Shown piece by piece: positions 20,380 through 31,403 of a stretch of 64,000 bases of DNA. A program made the translations under genes and the position numbers. This DNA comes from Leucocoprinus leucothites (Eukaryota; Basidiomycota; Agaricomycetes; Agaricales; Agaricaceae): assembly GCA_013368445.1 (NCBI GenBank), contig JAACJO010000020.1, positions 620,001 to 684,000 of the forward strand. Reading direction: 5' to 3'. Within the stretch, counting starts at the first letter, position 1; each line of letters opens with the position of its first letter. The notes beneath the pieces were generated by a model that saw nothing but the letters and a program-made list of their open reading frames with translations, made no database searches and had not been told where the DNA came from.

Positions 20380-22110
20380 ATGGACGATCCCAAAGCTAAC
20401 AAACTGCGACTGGCAATTGTGTGAGTGCATACTATGGCGTGCTTTTATCTGGCTACCTGCTGATCCATGGACAGAGGTGCCGGTATAGGAGGCTTGAGCT
20501 TGGCTGTTGCCATCAGCAAGCTCGATCACAGCAAAGACATCGAAGTCCACATCTTTGAGGCTACATCGGAACTAGGCGAAACAGGATTAGGGCTCACAGT
20601 CTTGCACCGAACATGGGAGCTTTTGAGGTCACTTGGCTGCCATGAGCTGATCAAAAAACGCGCTTTCAGTTACTCTCGCATGGGCACTAGCGAGGTCAAC
20701 AACGACGCTGCCTTGGTGTTCCGAAAGAGCGACCAGCAGGACGGATTTACGTTTCTCAACTTCTCATTACCCGGTATGCTGCGCCCCCTTCCGCTGTCAG
20801 AATCACGAGGTCTATCGAGTAACTAAACTAGTACGAGATATATAGGTGGCACCTGGGCTCTCCATCGCTCGGACCTTCATCAAGCTTTGTTGAATGGGCT
20901 GAACGACAAATCCCATGTCCACTTATCCAGCCGAGTTATCGACTGCAATGAACAAAGAGATACCGTGACACTCAAGTTCCAAGACGGAACAACAGCTGAT
21001 TTTGACTTTGTAGTTGGAGCCGACGGAATAAAATCCGTCATTCGTAGAGATTTTATTACAGCGAGCCTTCCGAACGAAATTGACCGTATTAGCCCGGTAT
21101 TGAGCGGTACGAAAGGATACAGGGCACTGATTTCCCGTGAAACACTTGAGAAGAGATCGCCAAACCACCGAGCCCTCAGAACACCGTTGAGCGTCAGTGC
21201 ATTTTTTTTTACACTTTCAGGAACCACTGACTGATATTCTTATCAGTACTGTGGAAAGAATAAAGTATGTCAGCCATCGGATTTGACTCTTTGCCAAAAA
21301 CATATGCTCAGCTAGATACAATAGCACATCATATCGTATCCTATCGCTATGGGCAGTTTGGTCAATGTGGTAGCCTTTTTTTCACATCCAGAGGAGGAAG
21401 GAAACCCACTAGTGGAAGACCCTGTTCGAGAAGTGAGCCTACAGGAAGTCCTAGATCGGTTCGAGGGCTGGGAAGAGGAATGTATGGAACTTTTGCGGGT
21501 ATGACTACAGTTGGCAACGATTGCATGCAGAGGAGCTCATTATTATTTACTTCAGTGTATGAATGAGCCGTCCTGTTGGGCTTTCCTGACCACCAAGCCT
21601 ATCTCTTCATACGGGTTAGGTAGAATTGCGTTGTTAGGAGATGCAGTAAGCAACCTTAATTCGTCGAATGGCTGTGGCTCAGCTTACCTCCATCTTTTAT
21701 CAGGCACATGCAATGACGCCGCACCTAGCAAGCGGTGCTGGACAAGCCATGGAGGTGAGTGGTGAAACTCAATTGTTTACACCGCTAACCGGCGCTGGTC
21801 GCCAAATTAGGATGGGTACATTCTAGCAACTCTCATCACGATCGGTGTCCAAGATGGTGTAGATGTATCCCGGATGATAGAAGTCTATAACACAATTCGA
21901 CAGCCCATGGGTAATTTTGTCTTGAACAACTCAAGGAGGCAAGGATTCCGTTTCGAGTTGAATGCTGCAGGGTTTGAAGATATCCAAGAGAACGAGCCGG
22001 TCCAGATGAACCGCATGGTCGGGCTTGCAGAGGAGATCATACGAGGCTGGAGATGGGTTTGGACCACATCGGTCCTTGAAGACCAGAAACGAGCAATGGC
22101 GTTAATTTGA
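20380..22110 (+). CDS. FAD-dependent monooxygenase (salicylate hydroxylase-like)
   Basis: The product is a group A flavoprotein monooxygenase that uses NAD(P)H and O2 to hydroxylate an aromatic or related substrate; the substrate is not predictable. A 38-nt first exon encodes MDDPKANKLRLAIV. Splicing completes the dinucleotide-binding GAGIGG (GxGxxG) motif. FVVGADGIKSVIR carries the second FAD/NAD(P)H signature. GRIALLGDAAHAMTPH, spread over the intron at about 21645-21705, is the third FAD motif. The C-terminal helix region ends at RAMALI. At least six introns are present and all three family motifs are intact. No signal peptide or membrane anchor is visible, so it is probably cytosolic. No clustered biosynthetic genes surround it; the P450 at 34-36 kb is too far to imply a shared pathway. 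Confidence 0.88.
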
Positions 22111-22261
22111 GCAGACTTGCCTCGAGGCAGTCTGTAGGAACGAAGTGTATGTAATATTCCCACAGTCATGTAATGGCCTGTCATAGTGCTGGAAGCTTGT
22201 TAGTCTTGTGGAGACCCACCACCACGCAGTACTCGGTGCTCAGTACCCAGCAGTCGATCTT

Positions 22262-23545
22262 ATGACGGACAGGCCACGCAGGTCCACAAGGCAACCTATC
22301 AAATTACCTGCTACTCAGGCAGAAAAATCTGGGACTTCCAAGGACAGTACGGCAGAGCCGTCACGGTCAGCCAAGCGTAAGGCCTCGGAACCGATAGATC
22401 CTCAGACCCAGTTGCGCAACATCTTGGAAAACCCTCAGAGCGTTTTGACAACAACGGATATATCCGTACGTTTTGATACTCATAGGCTGATCAATTGAAA
22501 CGCCACCCTATATACGACTACTAGAATGGCTTTACTCAACGTACCTCGCTAGGAATTAATCAATGGCAAAAACTGGAATCTACTCCCTGAACGCGCTCAG
22601 CAGGCGCTCATGGCTCTGCTACCATCAACGGCGTTCTCTGAGGATCCGAACCATACCCAGGACTCGGGGCATGTTTCCGTCCCTTTCCAGGCGAAAAGAG
22701 AACTGGATCTGAACGTCTTTCATGACACACACTTTTTGGATGCGGCACATACTTTCCAAGATCATCTGTTCAGCGGTTGGTTTACTACCTCACATCATGC
22801 AAAGCTAGTGGCATACCTCGATGGTATAAAGAACGGAACTCTAGCTGCGCCATGGAAGGACGAGGTCTGGGAACGGGAGAACCCGCGACCTACCACGACG
22901 TTAGTGCCAGCGAACGCAGTCGGAAGTCATTCATCGGGCGCCGCAACGAATTTTGGGACGAACACGAACGCAGGGTGAGTTTGTGTAGACCCGATCGGCC
23001 TAACAAGGATTAATGCGCTGCGCAGCGCTTCTGCAGAGCTCAAGCTTTCGGACCTAGTGAAAGATGGCGTGCTTCGTGTTGATGATATTATCGCATACAA
23101 AAGGAATTTCTCAGGACTCGGACTTACCGTACGAAAGGATGCAATCGTAAGCTTCACATTTCCGCACTAAACGGCTTATTTTAGTATCTAACTGAATTCA
23201 TAGATCCAATCGACTGATCCGCTCAAATATACCCTGACCGTTCTAATGCCCGAGAAGGCAACGAATGAGTTGCCTTCATCGCTCACTTACCACAACCCTG
23301 GTAGTCCGGGATCAGAGATCGTGTCTGTCACCATTTCGACACCCCAGATGCTTGAAACACACATTCTAGATACCGACGGAAGAGTCAAAAAGGACCAAAG
23401 ACCAAACGGTAATGCCTGGAAGAACTTCACTGTATACAGGTGGAGAGAGGGTAGTAATGTGGACGGCACGACTGACCAGCGAGGTGGACGAGACGTTCAT
23501 GGGACTCTATTTTACTTACGAGGTAATCATTATTACGATCGTTGA
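22262..23545 (+). CDS. ASXH/DEUBAD-domain protein (Asx homology), possible UCH cofactor
   Basis: The ATG at 22262 starts MTDRPRRSTRQPIKLP; upstream in-frame codons have no ATG. Exon 1 (22262-22465) encodes a basic, disordered region ending in NPQSVLTTTDIS. Splicing to 22553 gives ELINGKNWNLLPERAQQAL, followed by FLDAAHTFQDHLFSGWFT and a conserved GTLAAPWKDEVWE. This order (helix, LP...LLP, FQDHL..G.F) is the Asx homology/DEUBAD fold, which binds and activates UCH-family deubiquitinases in animals. After introns near 22977 and 23148 a second module begins LKLSDLVKDGVLRVDD and ends FYLRGNHYYDR. It resembles a RAMA-type chromatin module, but that is a weaker reading. The gene is tail to tail with the UCH hydrolase, 294 bp away. 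Function as its partner is inferred. Confidence 0.82.
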
Positions 23546-23839
23546 ATTGATCTAAACTAGCTTGTATAATTTTCCATGAGATGATTCGCAACTCGTGAAC
23601 AGGGTGTGATCTGCCAAGATGCCGCTGAGGGGTCCATCGATGGGGATCGCGAAACGAAAAGGATTAACAAATATCAGTGTGCGCCGTTCCACAAATAGCG
23701 GACGATGCGCCGGGAAATCTCCTTGTCCTTTCGACTAGACAACTGTCAACGCAAGTTGTAGTAGTCAAGTAGCGGATTTGCGGTTAATTCCGTTGCAGGA
23801 AGGACATATACGGATAGCGAAACACGACACAATGGTTCT

Positions 23840-25477
23840 TTAGTCAGATTTTTGTCTCTTTGTCTGCTTCACTTTTCGACCGTTTTCGTCAAGGTTGAGG
23901 AGGGGATTAAGTAATCCTTGAGTGTGCAGTTCAGTAATGAACTCTCTGAAGAAAGGTTCATAGTCAAAAGTGCGCTTCAGATGTTCCGTCTTTGTGGAAA
24001 TGAGACGTATACTGTGTGAATTAGGCGGATGGGATGCTCACCTGTACTTGGGCGCACTTTGTTATTTCATCTTCCAGGGCAGTTTTAGCTCGCACCCCAT
24101 CTTGGATGACATTTTTCCATGCCAACACTAAGTCAGATTGAGACATCTGCATGAGATCTCTGTCACGTTGCATTCTTCTGCCAGCAAACCCTGAAGGATG
24201 TTCATAACCATCAAGAATGTCGCATTTGAATATAGCCTGTGCGTGCTGGAGAAGCACAGAATCGACCTGTAACAAGGAGTCGCCTGTCAATCGCAAGTAT
24301 GAAGATATACAAAGACCCAGATGTTACCGTTTCTTGCCAACCTTGTTCCAAAAGGCTCTCGATCTTTTCTTTGTCCTTTCTTAAGAATTCAAGCTCATCG
24401 GCCACCCTGGAGAGTGAATCCTGAACGATAGCTAGGAGACTGAAACGAATGTCACTGTCTTCTAGACCCGATCCACCGTACTTGGCCATCTTAAGGCGTA
24501 GAGCTGGTCGAGCCACGTCCATCCAACCATCGCGCCCCGATTCAGATGGCAATTCTCCCACCTCGAGGGGACCGGATTTCATACCATCAAGTTCCCATAC
24601 TTTTCCAAAAGCTGGGACGTAACCGACGAAATGGTACGTCGGAGTATCGTTTTCGTCGGCATTATCCTGCTTTTTCACTTTTTCGGACTTGGTTGTTTTG
24701 GAGGACTTCGGCGGTCTACCAGGCTTGCCCTTGGCGCTCGGTTTGAGTGACCCCTTTTTCTTCGACTCCATTACATTAGTGGCAATGGAATTCAGTGAAG
24801 CACGAATATCTGCAGGGCTAATTGGAAATTGCGATTGATAAGATGAATCAAATCAATCAAACTGATTAGAGACTTTACTCGAAAATGGGGATGACATACC
24901 GGGCCAATGAATTGTGTGTACGGCGGAACAAAGGTGAATTAGTAATTGCTAGGCCTCGCATCTGTGTATATTATAAGCAAGGTAAGCTTAGAGGAAGTAC
25001 TGAAGGCCAGATGGACCAGCGCACCACAGCAGAAAAATCTTGCGTTTCCTGTCGAAATTCCCTGAGCTCCTCTCCAAGGTCAAGGTCCGGACAGTTAAAC
25101 AGAACATTTAGCAAAGCGTGTGTAGCACACGCATCATCGCTGAGTTGATTTGCAAACCATACGCGTTCTGCCGCGGGATCGTCAAAATCCGTCGGGCGAT
25201 GGACATCTTTGTGCCACGTGAAACAGAAGATCAAGCCATAGGGGTCAAGATGATCCACCGCCCAAGGCTCTATATCATAGAGCTCAACCAGCTCAATTCT
25301 TTTGACTCCCAACCCTCTGGCTAGCGAGGAGAAAACGCCTGCAAGCCGGAGGAATGGTTTTGAGCGCTTGTGGGAATGTCATATGGTCCACATACCGGGG
25401 TCGGACTCTATCACAGCATAAGGGCCACCAATCAGATCAAGTGAGGGTTCGATATTACTCTCGGACGTTCCGTTCAT
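23840..25477 (-). CDS. Ubiquitin C-terminal hydrolase, BAP1/UCH37 type (peptidase C12)
   Basis: This is a cysteine deubiquitinase. The ATG at 25477 gives MNGTSESNIEPS; splicing then reads ESDPGVFSSLARGLGVKR. The catalytic cysteine is in FANQLSDDACATHALLNVLF. A short exon near 24890-24950 encodes MRGLAITNSPLFRRTHNSLA. The catalytic histidine is in YHFVGYVP and the aspartate in WELDG. A UCH37-like-domain (ULD) tail ends at 23840 (KRTFDYEPFFREFITEL, then a basic end). CATHALL, FANQL and LDLG resemble animal BAP1/Calypso more than UCH37. An insertion before the catalytic histidine (24640-24771) is Lys/Ser-rich with an AT-hook-like GKPGRPPK. All catalytic residues are present. It may act on the proteasome (UCH37 role) or chromatin (BAP1 role). 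Confidence 0.9.
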
Positions 25478-26155
25478 CCAGAAATGAGCTTCCCAAGTCG
25501 TTATGGCCAAGTGTCGAGAACACGAGAAGGTCACCACACGTGGGAAATTTAATCAGGAAAGGGTTTTCCGCACCACGGCTGGTGTGACAGACTTTGATCC
25601 GAAGGGCACTCTAAGTCTTGTCCTGGTTCTACTAGGTCCTAGCACCCCGGTACATTCGTGGTGACTCTGAGCTACGTCCAAAGATCAATCAGTACTACAA
25701 GTCCACTATTCAGGCTGATGAAATGATAGATGTGATGATAATTTACAGACCCCATTGTCCGGAAAATCCCATTATCCAGGGCAAATTAGGCCACCACCCG
25801 CACCCGGAGGCCGCACCGGGGAAAGCTCCGCCCTGCCCATCCATTCTCCAGACGATTTTTCACCCCGGAAACCCTAGGGATCCCCTGAATCCCCAGGCAC
25901 ATCTTTTATATCACCAGTGAGTACCAACGCTGACATAAACCAATTTTTCTCATGAACAGTCTTTGAGTCTTGACTTTTTCACGATGGTTCTGTCCAGAAT
26001 ACGGCGAAATCTCGGGGACTTAGCCATCTTCTCTTCAGCTCAGGTGTTCATGGAGTGATTGTTTTTCCGTCTCATGGATCGTTATTTAGACACAGGATCA
26101 CTCGATATCAATCCTCGACATCCAACCTCCCCTTCTTTCCCTCTTAATTTTCGCC
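25478..26155. promoter_or_regulatory. Divergent intergenic region, UCH hydrolase / GH5
   Basis: About 680 bp separate the start codons of two divergent genes, so both promoters must lie here. The last 60 bp before the GH5 ATG at 26156 are strongly pyrimidine-rich, a common fungal core-promoter feature. I see no clear TATA box or named operator. Confidence 0.5.
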
Positions 26156-27887
26156 ATGTCACTTCTCAGAGTCTCTGGAACCAAAATCGTCAATGAGGAG
26201 GGTCAGGAAACCGTTCTTCGTGGCGCTGGGCTTGGAGGATGGATGAAGTAAGGACGATTCGTTACTATCTATCACATAGTACATCTAATGATGATACTTT
26301 CAGTATGGAGAACTTTATCTCTGGTAACGACGCCGCCTCTGATTCACTGAATATAACTAACTTCACTAGGTTATCCCGGCTGTGAATTCCAGATTCGCGA
26401 GGCTCTCGCTGAGTCCATTGGCCAGGAGAAGTGTGATCTATTTTTCGATAAAGTAAGTAGAAATCACATTATCTCCTCACATCCCGACTCATAACTGTCC
26501 TAGTTCTTGGAGTACTTCTTCCAAGACGCCGATGCCAAATTCTTCCAGAGCCTTGGTTTGAACTGCATCCGTATTGCTTTCAACTACCGTCACTTTGAGG
26601 GTAGGAGGCGGATTATTTTCTGGCACGATATCTCATCTTATACGATTTTCAGATGACATGAACCCCCGCGTCCTCAAGCAGTCTGGTTTCAAGCACTTGG
26701 ATCGTGTCATCGACATCTGTGCGCAGCACGGCATCTACACCATCCTCGATCTTCATACCGCCCCCGGTGGTCAAAACACTGACTGGCATTCTGATCATGG
26801 TAGCCACATCGCCAATCGTAAGTTGTTCCGATGCCTTGCTTACATGGTTAATGACCGCACTCGTATAGTCTGGAACCACAGAGACCACCAGGAGCGCGTC
26901 CTTTGGCTCTGGACTGAGCTCGCCAAGCACTACAAGGGCAACAAGTGGATCGCCGGCTACAACCCCCTCAACGAACCCACCGACTCCAAACACACTCGCG
27001 TTGTGCAATTCTACAATGAAGTTCACGCTACCATCCGTGCCCAAGATCCCGATCACATCATCTTCTTTGATGGCAACACCTTTGCATCCGACTTCTCTCA
27101 CTTCGGTGATGCGCACAAGAACTGGGATAACACCGGTTACTCCATCCACGATTACTCCCTCTTCGGTTTCCCCAGTGCCCCCGAGGTTTACACTGGTACT
27201 CCCGAACAACAACGTCGTTTGAGGAGGAGTTATGAGAAGAAGCGTGAGTGGATGGATCAGCGTGGACTTTGCGTCTGGAACGGCGAGTGGGGTCCAGTCT
27301 ACGCTCGCAAGCAATATGATGGGGAACAAACCGATGCTATCAACGAGGTCCGCTACAAGGTCCTCAAGGATCAGCTTGATATATACACTAAGGTATGACC
27401 CTTCCTTCCCCGGGTACTTGGCATCAACTCAAGTTCTTCTTAGGATCGCTTGAGCTGGTCGATCTGGTTGTACAAGGACATCGGCTTCCAGGGAATGGTC
27501 CACACATCCCTCGATACGCCCTACATGGTCCTTTTCAAGGACTTCCTCGCTAAGAAACACCATCTCGCTGTCGATGCCTGGGGTGCCGATGACAAAGATG
27601 TTCGCTCCGCCTACCAGCCCCTTATTGATCTCATCCTTAAAGAAGTCCCCGAGCAATACCGCAACCTCTACCCTGCTCCCGTTTGGAAATTCACTGAGCG
27701 TGTTGGCCGCTTGGCACGTAACATCCTCGTTGCCGAGTTTTTGGTGAAGGAGTGGGCCGATCATTTCATTGGAAAGACTGATGAGGAGATCGATGCTATT
27801 GCTTCCAGCTTCAAGTTCGAGAACTGCTTGAAGAGGGAGGGATTGAACGCTGTCTTGACTGCTAATGCCAAGCTCTCTCAGCAGTGA
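26156..27887 (+). CDS. Glycoside hydrolase family 5 protein (exo-beta-glucanase-like), no signal peptide
   Basis: A retaining glycosidase of the GH5 (clan A) barrel, probably a beta-glucosidase or exo-glucanase; the exact sugar is not predictable. It starts MSLLRVSGTKIVNEEGQETV and LRGAGLGGWMN. A 20-nt exon (26304-26323) adds MENFISG. LNCIRIAFNYRHFE and ILDLHTAPGGQN follow. An intron at about 26820-26869 separates IAN from LWNHRDHQERV. The acid/base glutamate is in GYNPLNEP, HDYSLFG follows, and the nucleophile glutamate is in VWNGEWGP. LSWSIWLYKDIGFQG closes the barrel. Roughly 150 further residues, ending LTANAKLSQQ, form a C-terminal extension. No secretory leader is seen, so it is probably intracellular, perhaps acting on glucosylated lipids or turnover products; that is inference. 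Confidence 0.9.
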
Positions 27888-28003
27888 TATGCGGACAATG
27901 ACTTATCGCTATCTATCAGTAGTATCAAATATGAAATGTATATCTATATTTAACAATACCAATAGATGACAACTTCTTATTGACTGCACAAGTCGATGTA
28001 CTC

Positions 28004-29107
28004 CTAGCACCCGTTCAGGATAGAGCTGATCGCAGCTTTCTCGGCAGAATCTACGGTAAGCCCGTAAAAGTGTTTAACTTGAACCCAAGCTCTAGCGTAG
28101 GTGCACCGGAAACTAGCCAAAGGAGGGACCCAGTTGGCAATGTCTGTTCGAAAGTCGTTAGGACCAATATGATTCATGATCTGAGGCTTGGACTAACCTT
28201 TATCGCCTAGTGAGATTATATACAGTGAGGACAACTCAGTGAAGCTAGATTTTAGAGTGACTTGCATACCTTTGGATTGATTGAGGCTACCAACAAGATC
28301 AGGAGGGACGTAAAGGTACAAGGGTGAGCAACTCACTTGTCAGTGACAGCTACAAGCTGTGGCCTTGTAAGGTCATTCGCAAATGATTCCCTCTGTGCAT
28401 CGGTCCAGTCCCTTGCACCCGAAATCCATGCCTACGGCGCCAGATAGGTCATCCAATCCTGCTTAATTGGCTGTTCGTTCATACCTCTTTCAAAGGAACG
28501 ACATGATCCTTTCATTCGTCAGCACCACTTAGAAACAGACTCATAATCAAGAAGACCCACAATATCGAGGTCACTTGCAAGTGTGGTAGCAACCCCATCG
28601 TAGGGCGAGACCCAGTGGCCAGAGGTCGCAGAGCAGGTACTACTAGTGACGACGTTGGTCCCGTCTCTCTTGAGCACAGCTGAGGGAAGAACGATATTAG
28701 CTGGATGGCCCGGGTACTTCTCGCAAGTTCGTTCTTAGTGAAACTCCTCACTTTCGCGTGTATCGCAGTTTCCAGAGACTGTCAACAGCAACAACGTTTG
28801 ATGTACAGTGAGCTTCATACATACATCATGGGAACGAAGTCCTCACTGGTGTCCCAAGTCTTGAACCTATCACGGCTGTATGCAGGAGAGTTGGAGTCAG
28901 TCGCAACGGTCACTATCCAAAAGTATCGAGTGCGAAGCTCAGCAAATATTAGGCTAAGTAGGATCTAAGCTACTTACACTCGGAAAGGTATGTTCGAGCA
29001 GTAGACGCCGCGATAGGTGTCGGTAACGCCCTCCCTTCCAGTTTCAAAGGAGCCGCAGAGGCGACAGTACTAAAGAGCAAAATCGCGAGAAATGTCTGGG
29101 AAACCAT
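28004..29107 (-). CDS. Secreted nuclease-like protein, GmrSD_C/DUF1524 HNH fold
   Basis: The ATG at 29107 opens a signal peptide, MVSQTFLAILLFSTVASA, then LPTPIAASTARTYLSE. Later exons give LTVATDSNSPAYSRDRFKTW, SGNCDTRE, LKRDGTNVVTSSTC, SGHWVSPYDG and the nuclease motif DLDIDHVVPLKE (His in DHVV). AWISGARDW and LTRPQLVAVTD follow. The metal/active-site segment LNQSKGDKDIANWVPP is assembled from three pieces, including a 9-nt microexon at 28198-28206 encoding GDK. The tail reads CTYARAWVQVKHFYGLTV and ends NGC. Cysteines in CDT, TSSTC, FRC and NGC are those expected to form disulfides. The product is an extracellular nuclease-fold protein, probably for nutrient scavenging. Reading frames agree across all junctions. 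Confidence 0.88.
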
Positions 29108-30486
29108 AGTAGAGGATGATGGTACCAGCAAAGAGTTAGGAGCTCAGTTCTGCGAAGTCGCAAGGAGGATCGGCTCCCGAAGAGACTGTGCCGCTTTATA
29201 TACATATGGGCTTCTATTAACCTGACAACTGTTATGAGACTAAGTAGTTTAGGGACATTTCACAACACGTCTTCCACATTCGCTGATAAACATCACATCG
29301 AAGACACCTGATATATGTTTGTCATATCGCAGGAGATACGACAGGCGGGAGAATGGACAAGATGTTTGTCTGCTTCTGGAGAACGTGAACGTTTGAAGCA
29401 TCCAATAATCCAAAAATAGAATCATGCACATTGCAATAATCAAGCATCCTTTCCTGAAATACCTTATTGAACTGATCACTGCTGTCGTCATGCATCAAAT
29501 TCTCGCTTGCCCCCTTGTATACATGTGCTCCTTGCTTATCAAGAAGAATATTGCCATATGATCCTGCTATCTTCTCTGATTTACGACGACCGTGTAAGGT
29601 CCGAGGTAGCCACGTTCAATTGAGGTCTGGATACTCACTCCAAGAACATGCGCATCGTGTGCATGTACAATAAAGTACTTTGCTTGTCTGAATAGTTATA
29701 GTAGTATGAAACCCGGAACGTGTACTCGTAGCGTCACGGCTTTGCCAATGGTACAAAGCACCAATGGGCTTGAAGTGAGCCTGGAGTCAAGGGGATCGGA
29801 ATCTGCATTAGGCAAAATATAGAAATTTCGGGAGGCGATCCAATAATTTTGGTGTATGGAAGATCGAGCTACACATTGAGAGAAAGCTGTAATTGAAAGC
29901 TTCTGATCACAGTAACATGGCATCATGCACACTCAATTGCGATTAGACATGTACAAGACCTGAGGAACACGACATTCACCGTTCAAATGATCAGACCCTT
30001 TGCAGGCTCAGGCCCAAGAACGTCACATGTTATTTCGTGAGCAGTTTCGATAGATGGATTGGGAGGTAGTAGGCAAACTTGCAAGACCAATCGCCACGTA
30101 TCTTCCGGATCTCAAGCTATGAAAATAGGCCCCAATAACTCCATAGCTGTAGAAGACTTCGAATGACCGGAAAAGCCTTTGTAGGAGATGTTCAGGAGAT
30201 GGCCAGCAGGTGACTGAGACCGCAATCAGGCTCTTATGAGCAATGCCATGGCCTTCCATAGATTACTTTGCATTGGGTGGAAAAGGAGACGGTAAGTGAA
30301 AGAGGAGAATTAAGATTTTGCAATAATCTCTGATCGTGTGAAAATAATATTGTAAGCCCATGATCCCAAATTTCTGAGGTAAGGAGTCAACGTTAGCGGT
30401 GGGCATATGACCTCTGGTTCAAATCGCCATTTTCCCCTTGACCACTTCTGCCGCTCCGCTGCCCAGAGACGTAAACTTCGTCTGAT
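29108..30486. other. Intergenic, about 1.4 kb
   Basis: Upstream flank of the secreted nuclease. Short minus-strand frames (29249-29491, 29696-29932, 30023-30259) show no family features. Nothing else is recognised. Confidence 0.45.
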
Positions 30487-30871
30487 ATGGGGACTTACTA
30501 CGACGAGAATGAGATTGAGGATACGACATGGGACCGATACAAACGAATATTCCACTATCCATGCCTTGCGGAGATCGTTTCGAAGTCTCGCGAAAGCAAC
30601 TAGCCAACTATGAGGACATTGCGACGTGCCCTAGCTGCAGCCTATCAATTCGAGTGGTATATGATCCTGTAAGGGACCTAGCCCATCAAATGGCCCTCCA
30701 CGACTCGCAAGCTAAACCCCGCGACCGGCTAGATTAAGGTGACGAGATAAAGATGACACTGAGGAGGCGGAAAAGGATTCCAGTGATTCAGATGGTGACC
30801 GATTTGAAGATGCACTAGCACGCCTTCACAATTATACTAATCCCTACCATGCTTTTCCGGTTGCTGCTTGA
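30487..30871 (+). pseudogene. DPH3: DPH3/KTI11-like CSL zinc-finger gene, frameshifted copy
   Basis: DPH3 supplies electrons for diphthamide and Elongator-dependent tRNA modification. The frame from the ATG at 30487 reads [20 protein letters not shown], then IFHYPC. The family continuation [19 protein letters not shown] and [14 protein letters not shown] is perfect but lies in another frame, so about one base is missing near 30560. Behind a plausible intron starting gtaagg near 30676, an acidic tail (EEAEKDSSDSDGDRFEDAL) ending FPVAA again needs a frame change. The normally conserved DEIEIEDM reads DENEIEDT. Four cysteines are retained. Two disruptions plus divergence in an invariant motif suggest a recently decayed extra copy; sequencing indels are the alternative. 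An intact DPH3 should exist elsewhere if it is a pseudogene. Confidence 0.75.
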
Positions 30872-31403
30872 TGATCTGTTCATGTTTGGCGTAGCTGTCT
30901 AACAAGGTCTATCTATTGGTATTCAGCACCTCAGGAGGTTTTCATCTACACCTCGATCAAATACCATTGAAATCCCACTCGTTTTATTAATCACCTACCC
31001 AGGAATATGTCACTCAGAAGGTCTTGAGATTGGCGACAGCATAGCCTGTCACACGGTCTAGGACTATTTCTAACCTACCGCTCGCATTTCATGATCTCTG
31101 GTGCAACTCGCATAGTTCTGGTCCCATCAGCTATGGCTTGACATCCAGACAATCTGTCGATGGCCGCTGTTACGAGTATCATGATTACACAGTTATTCTG
31201 CTCTGGAGACGTTGTTGTTGTTATGTGTCTGTTCTGGCTGTGTTCATCAGGTTTTAAGTTGTCAACAGGAGTTGGACTACTCGCTCCCATAACTTGATTC
31301 CTTCTCGCCTCCTTCACAGCTGGTTGATCTCATCACCCTCTCCCGTTCGAGAACTGCTGTGATTAATCGTGTTTGAGAAGACCAATCAGCCTCGGAATTC
31401 CCT

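Noticed and set aside
22208..22261. An upstream extension of the ASXH protein beginning ETHHHAVLGAQ.
   Set aside because: The extension starts at a GTG codon; the first in-frame ATG is at 22262.
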